Positions 7,555 to 14,278 of a stretch of DNA of 25,683 nucleotides are shown one piece after another. A model generated the notes under the pieces. The model was not told the DNA's origin, did no database searches, and saw only the letters and a list, made by a program, of their open reading frames with translations. Source of the stretch: a virus; IMG/VR virus record IMGVR_UViG_3300028829_002684, positions 1-25,683 of that record. One strand, given 5' to 3'. The first letter of the stretch is position 1; every line of letters begins with the position of its first letter. The position numbers and the translations under genes are program-made.

Positions 7555-7824
7555 TTAGTTATTTTTTGATATTTCTAGCTTCTCTCGGACCTGAGCGCGA
7601 AACTCAGTCTGCTCAATCATCGCACGATGAAAGGTGTCTTTAATTTCATCCGTGTTGGATCTAATCCGATCAATATCTTCATCAAATTTATTTTCGAGAT
7701 GTTTAACTTCTTCTCTTACGTCGTTTACCGATTCAGAAGAAGCCCGAGTAGCAGCAAATACCCATAAACCACACATCGCTGAAATTAATACACCAACTGA
7801 TACCTGCCGAAAAACATCTTCCAT
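7555..7824 (-). CDS. membrane-anchored coiled-coil protein, lysis-region candidate
   Basis: An 89-residue protein with one hydrophobic segment near the N-terminus (about residues 8-26, VSVGVLISAMCGLWVFAA), then a long charged heptad-like helix (VREEVKHLENKFDEDIDRI and beyond). This suggests a single-pass membrane protein with a coiled-coil domain. It lies directly after an Rz/Rz1-like spanin pair, so a role in lysis or membrane remodelling is possible, but no family was recognised. The ribosome site is modest (AAGGTG before the ATG). It could equally be a superinfection-exclusion or membrane-associated replication factor. Confidence 0.65.
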   Translation of the reverse strand: MEDVFRQVSVGVLISAMCGLWVFAATRASSESVNDVREEVKHLENKFDEDIDRIRSNTDEIKDTFHRAMIEQTEFRAQVREKLEISKNN

Positions 7825-7839
7825 TACATTACACCTTCT

Positions 7840-8115
7840 TTATGTACCTTCTAAATAAACATCCAGAGCCTCGCAATGCCTCTGATTCTCTCCCAACTGA
7901 TAATACAAAGATTCCATGTCTATCTCACCAAGCTCCTGTAATACATAAAGAAATTCTAATTCAGAAATAGCCTCTTCGGACCAAACAGGACACGCAGGAG
8001 GCGTGACCACTGGAATCGTTTTACAACTACTTCCCAGAAGACTTAGACTTAGAACGCTTACGAATATTATCGGTAAGACTCTTGCCAGTCTTGATAGGTT
8101 TCTGTAAAATATCAT
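7840..8115 (-). CDS. outer-membrane spanin lipoprotein, Rz1-like
   Basis: The protein is 91 residues from the ATG at 8115, which has an AGAGGAG site upstream and sits inside the inner-spanin gene in another frame. A lipoprotein-type signal is visible: basic residues, a hydrophobic stretch (VLPIIFVSVLSLSLLG) and a cysteine in GSSC. The -3 residue is glycine instead of the usual Leu/Val/Ile, so the lipobox is imperfect. After the cysteine there is a proline-containing linker and CPVWSEEAISELE, a pattern I associate with small phage outer spanins. With the partner it would fuse inner and outer membranes at lysis. The 89-base out-of-frame overlap is the classical Rz/Rz1 arrangement. Confidence 0.72.
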   Translation of the reverse strand: MIFYRNLSRLARVLPIIFVSVLSLSLLGSSCKTIPVVTPPACPVWSEEAISELEFLYVLQELGEIDMESLYYQLGENQRHCEALDVYLEGT

Positions 8116-8284
8116 CTGCTTTTTTTCTCCTCTTTGCATTCTCTTCATGTGCCTCATTTTGTGCCTCGGCTTTTCCGCGTTTTCGAGAACTCTGAATCCT
8201 CATCCACTCACCAACAATTCCACTAAAAAAAGTAACAATCGCATTCAGGGCAATTTTTATTGCAGAAATAAGAAAACCAACCAT
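8027..8284 (-). CDS. inner-membrane spanin, Rz-like
   Basis: The protein is 85 residues from the ATG at 8284 (TGATG overlap with the upstream stop; AAGGGG site 9 bases before). An N-terminal transmembrane segment (about residues 2-25) is followed by a highly charged domain with alternating Lys/Arg and Glu, ending ADDILQKPIKTGKSLTDNIR. I associate the D-I-L-x-K-P...L tail with inner spanins. The Rz1-like reading frame begins inside this gene and extends past its end. The arrangement and topology, more than residue identity, support the call. A Gram-negative host is implied. Confidence 0.68.
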   Translation of the reverse strand: MVGFLISAIKIALNAIVTFFSGIVGEWMRIQSSRKRGKAEAQNEAHEENAKRRKKADDILQKPIKTGKSLTDNIRKRSKSKSSGK

Positions 8285-8643
8285 CACCGCTTACCCCTTC
8301 TAAGATACATCATCATGCCATAGGTAGAATCCTTAATGATAATACCTTTTTTTGGATTCTTCAAACCATATTCGCGAATATTTTGACCACATTCATCACC
8401 ACCAACATGTTTTACATAACGATCATATCTTGATTTCTCACCCTTACACTTAGCAAAAACCTCGGAAGAAACTTCATACACATTTGTCCCAGCAAAGATC
8501 TCTTGCTTTTTTTTCTTCTTCTTTTTTGGACCCGGAGGTTCGCCGACCATTCCACCACCAACTGAACCAACAGTTGTAGCAGGAGCTTCAGATTCTTCAA
8601 AATCACGAAGAGATTCAATAAGATCTGTATATGTTTTTAGCAT
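8284..8643 (-). CDS. conserved phage protein with lysine run
   Basis: A 119-residue protein of a family I recognise from marine T4-like phages but with no assigned function. It has an N-terminal acidic helix (TYTDLIESLRDFEESEA), a flexible glycine/proline segment, a run of seven lysines (about residues 40-46), then a conserved-looking domain: EIFAGTNVYEV, KCKGEKSRYDRYVKHVG, IREYGLKNPKKGIIIKD, MMMYLRR. The N-terminus loosely resembles capsid-targeting peptides of T4 internal proteins, so a virion location is possible. A GAGGGAG site precedes the start. It is followed at once by the spanin genes. Confidence 0.7.
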   Translation of the reverse strand: MLKTYTDLIESLRDFEESEAPATTVGSVGGGMVGEPPGPKKKKKKKQEIFAGTNVYEVSSEVFAKCKGEKSRYDRYVKHVGGDECGQNIREYGLKNPKKGIIIKDSTYGMMMYLRRGKR

Positions 8644-8644
8644 T

Positions 8645-9037
8645 TCATATCTCCCTCAACCTATCCACAACATCGGTACATGTGGGTATATCAGAACCGA
8701 TGATATCTTTACCTTTTATATTTACAACAATGTCTGGCATAAAATTTAAATATGTCAAAAACGTTTTTAATACAGAATAATCATCAGGTTCCATTTTGAA
8801 AAATAATATTCGAGTTGCAGCTTCAAACTCAAATACATTATAGAACATTATAATATGATTTAGAATCAGCCGCTCTTTCAATTCACCAGAACTCAAATAC
8901 CGATTAATCAATCTTTTGATATACTTAGGTATTTTAACGTCGTCATGAAATTCCTCAAGGTCTACACACTGAGGATTATTATACGACATAATCATATAGG
9001 AATCAATAGTTTTTTCATTCAAAGAAGAAATATTCAT
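8645..9037 (-). CDS. conserved T4-like phage protein of unknown function
   Basis: The ATG at 9037 (130 residues) is chosen; a GTG 12 bases earlier is possible, and neither has a good ribosome site. The sequence YNNPQCVDLEEFHDD, followed by KYIKRLINRY, LKERLILNHIIMFYNVF and AATRILFFKME, matches a family I recognise in marine T4-like phages. It is probably all helical and has no catalytic motif I can identify. Weak initiation signals suggest coupling to the preceding gene, whose stop is 15 bases upstream. Confidence 0.75.
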   Translation of the reverse strand: MNISSLNEKTIDSYMIMSYNNPQCVDLEEFHDDVKIPKYIKRLINRYLSSGELKERLILNHIIMFYNVFEFEAATRILFFKMEPDDYSVLKTFLTYLNFMPDIVVNIKGKDIIGSDIPTCTDVVDRLREI

Positions 9038-9052
9038 AATAATTAGCACTAA

Positions 9053-9703
9053 TTACTTAATTCGATAGTTGCTCCTATACTTTGGTTGATGCACCGGCTC
9101 TGTGTGACCAACCGCCTGATGCTGCGCGCTGCCATACTTATCTCCTCCACGAGAAGATGCCTTATTTTCCCCACCAGAAAATTTATCATTCGCAGTTGCA
9201 TGGGAAAGATATCGGTTTGCTGCTTGTTCGGGAGTAAGTCCCTCAATGTACGCAACTCGCCGCTGCAACGGATCAAGATATGCGCTTGGCTCTTTTGATG
9301 AAACGAGCGAATCAAATTTATTCATCCAATCATTTCGGAAAGATTCTTCCTCTTTGTTTGAATAAGAAAATACCGAATCAAAAGAAGCCTCAAGATTCTC
9401 AAGCATCGCGGATCGTTCGTCTCGAAAATCTTCATTCACATCGGGATTGATGGTAATCTGCTCTTTTTTTCCAGAAAGATCTAATTTCTTCCCTCGTTTA
9501 GATGGCTTGCGAATAGCTTTACTGATAGCCTTTCGTCGATTTTTATGGTACTGATCAGAAGAATCTGTATCCCCATCGTTATCAATGTCACCATCTTCTT
9601 TTCCCACAGGGTCAAGACGTGTTCCATTAGATTTTTTTTCTTGCAGTACACCAGAAACCGCATCAGCAAGACTATCTGAAATTTGTTTATGCCAAGTAGA
9701 CAT
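9053..9703 (-). CDS. phage protein with EF-hand/dockerin-like calcium loop
   Basis: The 216-residue protein carries a textbook calcium-binding loop at residues 39-50 (D39, D41, D43, G44, D50; DIDNDGDTDSSD), followed by YHKNRRKAISKAIRK. This loop-plus-basic-helix module recurs in T4-like marine phage proteins of unknown function. The remainder is hydrophilic and probably disordered in places (a glycine/serine-rich stretch at 175-195). The start has a GGGAG site 7 bases before the ATG and a late-type promoter box 35-42 bases upstream. A structural or virion-associated role is inferred from the promoter type and neighbours. Confidence 0.72.
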   Translation of the reverse strand: MSTWHKQISDSLADAVSGVLQEKKSNGTRLDPVGKEDGDIDNDGDTDSSDQYHKNRRKAISKAIRKPSKRGKKLDLSGKKEQITINPDVNEDFRDERSAMLENLEASFDSVFSYSNKEEESFRNDWMNKFDSLVSSKEPSAYLDPLQRRVAYIEGLTPEQAANRYLSHATANDKFSGGENKASSRGGDKYGSAQHQAVGHTEPVHQPKYRSNYRIK

Positions 9704-9731
9704 TTTGTATCTCCCTTAAACCCTAAAGTTA

Positions 9732-9749
9732 TATTACTATTTAGTAATA
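9732..9749 (-). promoter_or_regulatory. late-type promoter box inside an 18-base palindrome
   Basis: ACTAAATA on the minus strand (9745-9738) resembles the T4 late -10 element TATAAATA and is identical to the box at 14499-14506. Here it is embedded in a perfect inverted repeat, TATTACTA-TT-TAGTAATA (9732-9749), so an operator-like use is possible. It lies 35 bases before the 216-residue gene. Confidence 0.5.
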
Positions 9750-9771
9750 CATAAATCCCATTAAAAAATAT

Positions 9772-11103
9772 TCAATCCTTATTGCCAAAAAGTTTCCATG
9801 CAGTTGCATAAAGAACCTTTTCTCCGTTCTTTTCACCATACTGCTTCTTAAACTTGGCTTTATTGGCTTTGATGAATCTCTCTGCACCTGCACTCGGAGG
9901 AGCGACTTCATGAAAATCAATAAGCGGCTCAATGTCTTCAACATCATCAGGCTGACCCGGAACCTCTTTACTGTAACGACTTGCCAGTTCCTTCGTTCCC
10001 CACTCAGCAGGAGTAGTATCCTGCACCAAATCTTTAAACTTCTTCATGCCATATCTCCTATCAGACTTCTTTTGAAAACTCTCCCAAATATCAGAGTCTA
10101 CGCTTCTTCTTGAATTACCACCAGAGACAAAGGAGTTGACCCGATCAAATGCATATTGATGTGCTGTCTTATCTCCGTAAATTGGACTTGAGGCTAATCC
10201 CCTCAAAAATACCTCAAGCAAAGACTGATAAGCAATTCCACTCTTCTCTGATTTTTTAACAAGAGCATCGCGATGATCTTCTTTCATTAAGAAATCATCA
10301 TGCAGGAGAAGAAGCATTCTCCTGTAGAGCAAATCATCTGCCATAACATACTCAAGAACTTTATCTACAACAGCGATAATATGTTTTCGCAACTCTGGAT
10401 TTGAACCGGACTTCTCAAGATCTTTGAATGTTCTCTTTGTGATTGGAAGGTCTTTCATCGGAACCAAACCAAAGCGAAGAAGTGTATTGAAACGCCTTCC
10501 CGTCACACTCTTATCACCTACAACGTGAGTGTCTTCAATTGATTCATAGATATGTTCCGTGATCTGCATTCCACGCCGGATAGCATCATAAAGTGCCTTG
10601 GGATTCTTCATCGGAGAACCCTTCTTGAACTCTTTATAATTACCATCAACTGCAAACTTCCGCATCTTGGATGCAGACATTCCGGTCACATCTTCGGCAT
10701 CAGGATCTCTTTCTCCTGCCGAGATGATCTCAATTTTATCAAAATCATATTCTTTTCCATTATACTGATTAAGCAGTCTCTTAAACTCTTGGGCTCTGTC
10801 GGAACCCACAACAAGAGACACCTCTTGATACTTCTTATCAAGAAATTTCATAACATCAAGAACGGTCTTGATACTCGGAGAAGCATTAATGTTATTTGAA
10901 TGTGTAGGAAAGGACTGCTTGAGAAACTTGACCTTCGTGCGGAAGGTGAGTGGATTCTTCTTGGGGTCATTGGATTTAGATGCAAATATAGCATACTCCG
11001 CTTTTCGCGACTTTGCTTCTTTTGCAACGCGGTCCATGACGACCTTATGTCCTGTCGTGGGAGGATTAAATCTTCCCCACGCAAATACAATTTTTCTTTT
11101 CAT
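9772..11103 (-). CDS. HxGH-type nucleotidyltransferase with unknown C-terminal half
   Basis: A 443-residue protein. Residues 1 to about 170 form a cytidylyltransferase/adenylyltransferase-like domain: GRFNPPTTGH (TTGH at 16-19, the HxGH site), VVGSDR (98-103), and MSASKMR (142-148), matching the ISTTxxR-type site. The closest known roles are NMN or pantetheine-phosphate adenylyl transfer; the substrate cannot be read. A helical middle part follows (RRFNTLLRFGLVPMKDL and LEYVMADDLLYRRML). The last 36 residues form a basic module ending KVLYATAWKLFG that I recall as a recurring tail in T4-like marine phage proteins. It sits among late-type genes, which is odd for a cofactor enzyme and hints at a virion or nucleic-acid role. 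Confidence 0.8.
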   Translation of the reverse strand: MKRKIVFAWGRFNPPTTGHKVVMDRVAKEAKSRKAEYAIFASKSNDPKKNPLTFRTKVKFLKQSFPTHSNNINASPSIKTVLDVMKFLDKKYQEVSLVVGSDRAQEFKRLLNQYNGKEYDFDKIEIISAGERDPDAEDVTGMSASKMRKFAVDGNYKEFKKGSPMKNPKALYDAIRRGMQITEHIYESIEDTHVVGDKSVTGRRFNTLLRFGLVPMKDLPITKRTFKDLEKSGSNPELRKHIIAVVDKVLEYVMADDLLYRRMLLLLHDDFLMKEDHRDALVKKSEKSGIAYQSLLEVFLRGLASSPIYGDKTAHQYAFDRVNSFVSGGNSRRSVDSDIWESFQKKSDRRYGMKKFKDLVQDTTPAEWGTKELASRYSKEVPGQPDDVEDIEPLIDFHEVAPPSAGAERFIKANKAKFKKQYGEKNGEKVLYATAWKLFGNKD

Positions 11104-11141
11104 AGCAGGTTTCCCTTAGCCTAACTGCTGTAACATACTAT

Positions 11142-11489
11142 TCAGCTTTTTGGAGCAGATGACTTCATCTGCTTAAATCTTTCGGCTTCCTTCTTCTTGA
11201 TCTTTGGCAGTATCTTGACTGCCAACTTATTGATCTTTGCCTTGTGCTTTTCTAGTCTCTTCTCGATTGAAATCAACATTTGCTTAGATTCAATCTCACC
11301 CTTAGTTTTTCCAGAAGTCAGCTTCTTGAATAGAATTTCTCTCGCTGCCTTTTGGGCTCGTCTCTTTAGTGATTTGGCATCAGCAAACTTAGAAAGTTTT
11401 CGCTTGCGAGCGCGTGCAATGACGTTAGCTTTTCGCTTCATCATCTGCCCTTGCTTTCGGCGTCTTTGCATTGACCAAACTTCGTTCAT
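11142..11489 (-). CDS. small highly basic conserved phage protein
   Basis: The protein is 115 residues from the ATG at 11489, which has GGAG 6 bases upstream; a TTG 12 bases earlier is less likely. It is extremely rich in Lys and Arg with long helical segments (QRRRKQGQMMKRKANVIARA, KSLKRRAQKAAREILFKKL, KRLEKHKAKINKLAVKILPK). I recognise the pattern from T4-like marine phages, where the protein is uncharacterised. The charge suggests DNA or RNA contact, or a packaged internal protein that neutralises DNA. A late-type promoter box lies 21 bases upstream. Confidence 0.72.
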   Translation of the reverse strand: MNEVWSMQRRRKQGQMMKRKANVIARARKRKLSKFADAKSLKRRAQKAAREILFKKLTSGKTKGEIESKQMLISIEKRLEKHKAKINKLAVKILPKIKKKEAERFKQMKSSAPKS

Positions 11490-11509
11490 TTTATTCTCCA
11501 AATATATTA

Positions 11510-11517
11510 TATTTAGG
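11510..11517 (-). promoter_or_regulatory. late-type promoter box upstream of the basic protein
   Basis: CCTAAATA on the minus strand differs from T4's TATAAATA in the first two bases and is followed by an AT-rich tract. It lies 21-28 bases before the start codon, so any leader would be short. It also overlaps the stop-codon end of the upstream frame. Confidence 0.4.
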
Positions 11518-11959
11518 AATCCCAGTTTTTGATAGCAGTGAAATTCTGATGTGAAAACTCAAGACGATCAACTAATTTGATTGTCTTTCCGTCACGATCC
11601 ACTGCAACAAAACCCTCGTCTCCTGTGACTCGGTATCCTGTATTGGTCTTAACAAAGGTTCTATACTGATTTGCACCACTTCCGAGCTTTTCCACAATCA
11701 CATTCTTTGCATTGACCACATGTGTCTGATACTCTGCAAACGCAATCAACGTAGGTTTAACTTTTCGATATACTTTGAGATGCTCTTGCTTTGTTCGTTC
11801 TTTGATATCCTTTGTCTTTTGCATTTTCAGACCAGCAATATGAGTATCCCACCACTGAGTAAAATAATTATAATACTCAACGGCATGTTTGCGAGGATTA
11901 GTAATTGCCTCTCCTGCACGAACCTTCGTGTTGCAATAGGTCTTATAGGAAGACCCCAC
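11513..11959 (-). CDS. C-terminal part of the frameshifted KWDG ligase-like protein
   Basis: This frame gives 148 residues from a GTG and has no ribosome site of its own. It reads naturally as the continuation of the upstream ligase-like protein in the -1 frame: KTYCNTKVRAGEAITNPRKH, then a helical region, then the terminal block GYRVTGDEGFVAVDRDGKTI, KLVDRLEFSHQNF. These match, from memory, the C-terminal half of one continuous protein in related marine phages. The two frames overlap by about 130 bases, and the most economical join is one extra G in the run of four at 11954-11957. It is either a real inactivating mutation, a sequence error, or recoding. Independent expression is unlikely. 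Confidence 0.7.
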   Translation of the reverse strand: MGSSYKTYCNTKVRAGEAITNPRKHAVEYYNYFTQWWDTHIAGLKMQKTKDIKERTKQEHLKVYRKVKPTLIAFAEYQTHVVNAKNVIVEKLGSGANQYRTFVKTNTGYRVTGDEGFVAVDRDGKTIKLVDRLEFSHQNFTAIKNWDS

Positions 11960-12756
11960 CGCAGCCGAAGAATCTTATTCTGCATATCAATAAACAAATC
12001 TAAATCTTTTGACTTAACCTTTCGGAATGCCTTACCAGCCCGCGAAAGATGGCGATTAAGTTCTTTGATTTCCTTGGGGGTGAATAACACATTACCCGAA
12101 AGATCGTGATAGTAGGCGTCGTCATACCACACACTCTTTGGTTTTTTCATGCCCGCAATGTTTACACCAATAGATGCAGACATATCAGGAAGAGTATCAC
12201 CAGTATATGTTGTGTGCCACACGACACCAATCTTTGCTGCTTTAATTTGCTTGGCAAGTGCTGATGTCGTATCTACTGCATAGACGATTGTATTGGGTTG
12301 AAATGTAACGTAATCAATTCCATCAATCGTTTCATCAGAAAGGTCACTCTTGGTGAACATCATGTCACCCTGAATGACTCCATTGATTCCCAGCTTGGGC
12401 AGTTCCTTGAGCGCAATCTTTAACTTATCTGCAAGACCACCAGAATAACCATACTTCTTTAGATCGGCATTCGACTTGACCAGCTTGGCATTCTTGGCAA
12501 ACACACCTTTGGTTCCAACAAAAAACTTCCCATCTTCTGGATCGGTTCCTGCAAAGACAGCAGGGGCTCCATCCCACTTCACATGTAGATCAACCTTCTT
12601 CGTAGACTTGCCGGAAAGCATGTCCCGAATAGAACGAAGGAAGTTGATACCAGAGCGCATACCATCAATACCATAAAAGAATACAAGATCCTCAAGATGT
12701 TCAAGGTGCAAGTTCTTGGTTGCGTCTTCTGTCAAAAATTGATTAAATGATTGCAT
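11827..12756 (-). CDS. KWDG ligase-like phage protein, N-terminal part (frameshifted)
   Basis: The reading frame gives 309 residues, but roughly the last 45 look non-native (IIIILLSGGILILLV) because the true C-terminus continues in another frame. Residues 1-10 (MQSFNQFLTE) resemble the capsid-targeting peptide of T4 internal protein III and would end at a gp21-protease-like LxE site. K60-W-D-G63 followed by APAVF resembles motif I of covalent nucleotidyltransferases (DNA and RNA ligases). Later IQGDMMF, FQPNTIVYAV and AAKIGVVWHTTY could be motifs III-V. It matches a marine phage family often labelled DUF6267 (from memory). The start overlaps the upstream stop (TAATG). Ligase activity is inferred, not shown. 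Confidence 0.78.
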   Translation of the reverse strand: MQSFNQFLTEDATKNLHLEHLEDLVFFYGIDGMRSGINFLRSIRDMLSGKSTKKVDLHVKWDGAPAVFAGTDPEDGKFFVGTKGVFAKNAKLVKSNADLKKYGYSGGLADKLKIALKELPKLGINGVIQGDMMFTKSDLSDETIDGIDYVTFQPNTIVYAVDTTSALAKQIKAAKIGVVWHTTYTGDTLPDMSASIGVNIAGMKKPKSVWYDDAYYHDLSGNVLFTPKEIKELNRHLSRAGKAFRKVKSKDLDLFIDMQNKILRLRWGLPIRPIATRRFVQERQLLILANMPLSIIIILLSGGILILLV

Positions 12757-14105
12757 TATGCATACTCCGCAATTAGATCACCCATAAATTTCCCCTTTTC
12801 TATCAAATTACGATAGTAACCGCCACCAACAGATTCTCTTTTTACCCTCACTATAAGCAGTTGTGCGCGAGAAGTTTTTTCCACGATAATTACACTCGGA
12901 AGAGGTTCACCAGTGGTTTTATTTATTCCCTTAACATAATCAACATCAAAATCATACTCAGCTAAAACATTATTCAAACCACGAAAATTATATATTTTCG
13001 CTTCACCTTTAGCCAATTGTACAAGAGTTACATGTTCTTCGCCGAGAGTAGCAAAATCATCTATGGCGTCTCCCAGATTCTTAAACACATCAGCTCTTTG
13101 TCGTTTAGTTCTCATTCGACTTGTTAACTCACTCGCAACGTGATCATATATGTAATTAATTGCACCAGAAGTGTCTTTTTCTTTATGCAGCTTTCTATTA
13201 TACACATTCTTCTTTGATTTAATATTAATACCAAACAACTTATCAAAAAGTTCTACATAACCATCAACCATTTTGCCTTGTGCATTTTTTTGGCGGTCAA
13301 AATTAACACCACCCTTTTGACCAAACTGTTTAACGTCATCAACCTTTAAGGACACCTTAATATCAACGTCCTGCGGTTTACCTTTATCATCTGTAATAGT
13401 AACAAAAGTATCAACCTTGGTGGTGGTCTGTCCCATTCCGGGCAAACTACCAACACCATCTGATATTATTTCTATTTGGTCATATCTTCTATTTTCATAT
13501 ATGATCTTTGCCCATTTTTTTACATTTATATTATTTGCATATGCTACCGAAGATTGTGCATAACCATTTAGTGCTGCTTTGCTTTTTTTATCAATCAAAA
13601 AATTTAAATTAGCCTTTGCCAAAGATATGTATAACTTTACATCATCCTTTAATGAAATACCTTCATTATCGGCTTTTACATTTTTCTCAACTTTGGCACC
13701 ACCTTTTACTGTTTCGGTTTTTCTTATACCATTCAAAACTTTAAATACATCAGTCACCTTAACATCTGTATTTCTATTTGTGAATCGACAAAAAATCGCA
13801 GCAGCAAACACACCCTCGGCAGTGTCCCCCATATTTGCAGTAACTTTTGGTTTGCGTATTTGACCGAATGTATATACCTTTCCATCATCACCCAAAAAGG
13901 TCAAATTCACGGCTTCTCTATTTTGTCCAGAATTTACTAATTTCAAAAACTTATCTAATGCTTTTTTGTCTTTTGATCCAACCATCTTCGTGGAACTAAC
14001 CTTAAATTTTCCAGCAGCAAACATATCTGCAACAGATGGTGCATATTTTTCGATCTTTAATCCAGTAGTACCAGATAGTGGTTGAGTTGATTGAGTAATT
14101 TCCAC
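12756..14105 (-). CDS. conserved phage protein, possible PD-(D/E)XK-like nuclease
   Basis: The 449-residue protein starts at a GTG (14105) preceded by AAGGGG with a 7-base spacer. I recognise it as a marine T4-like phage family without a firm function. A plausible nuclease core is visible: an early helix with E97 (GDTAEGVFAAAIFCRF), ISDG (214-217), TKVD (229-232), a beta-hairpin to DVDIKVSLK (246-254) and DVKQFGQ (257-263). The order TKxD...S-x-K...Q resembles divergent PD-(D/E)XK restriction-type folds, but the acidic residue before the lysine is serine, so this is tentative. It heads a late-type operon: a perfect TATAAATA box lies 29 bases upstream, and its stop overlaps the start of the ligase-like gene. 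Confidence 0.72.
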   Translation of the reverse strand: MEITQSTQPLSGTTGLKIEKYAPSVADMFAAGKFKVSSTKMVGSKDKKALDKFLKLVNSGQNREAVNLTFLGDDGKVYTFGQIRKPKVTANMGDTAEGVFAAAIFCRFTNRNTDVKVTDVFKVLNGIRKTETVKGGAKVEKNVKADNEGISLKDDVKLYISLAKANLNFLIDKKSKAALNGYAQSSVAYANNINVKKWAKIIYENRRYDQIEIISDGVGSLPGMGQTTTKVDTFVTITDDKGKPQDVDIKVSLKVDDVKQFGQKGGVNFDRQKNAQGKMVDGYVELFDKLFGINIKSKKNVYNRKLHKEKDTSGAINYIYDHVASELTSRMRTKRQRADVFKNLGDAIDDFATLGEEHVTLVQLAKGEAKIYNFRGLNNVLAEYDFDVDYVKGINKTTGEPLPSVIIVEKTSRAQLLIVRVKRESVGGGYYRNLIEKGKFMGDLIAEYA

Positions 14106-14133
14106 AGATAATCCCCTTAAAACAATACAATAT

Positions 14134-14141
14134 TATTTATA
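14134..14141 (-). promoter_or_regulatory. T4-type late promoter box TATAAATA
   Basis: A perfect TATAAATA on the minus strand, the known T4 late -10 consensus used by the phage sigma factor gp55. It is 29-36 bases before the GTG start of the 449-residue gene and just downstream of a strong terminator, as expected for a new transcription unit. Confidence 0.65.
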
Positions 14142-14210
14142 AGAGGCAAGGGTTTCCTGCGCCATCCTGATCTGCAAGCGTCTCCAGTATCTTTTCTTTT
14201 TCCATAACAA

Positions 14211-14256
14211 AATACAAAAACCCAGAATTTGGGTCATATAACCTAAACTCTGGGTT
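14211..14256 (-). terminator. Rho-independent terminator after the 59-residue gene
   Basis: The arms AACCCAGA (14249-14256 on the minus strand) and TCTGGGTT (14219-14226) pair perfectly. Inside them TTT and GGT pair with AAA and ACC across single mismatches, leaving a six-base loop. The stem is followed on the minus strand by TTTGTATT. It ends the short unit of the 59-residue gene. Confidence 0.82.
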
Positions 14257-14278
14257 AATGTAAACACTTCCCAAACAA

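Noticed and set aside
11954-11957. Programmed -1 frameshift site
   Set aside because: No X-XXY-YYZ slippery heptamer in the correct frame was found near the join; a simple one-base indel in the G run explains the break better.
14137-14205. 22-codon minus-strand frame before the late promoter
   Set aside because: No ribosome site, overlaps the TATAAATA box, and no recognisable features; probably chance.
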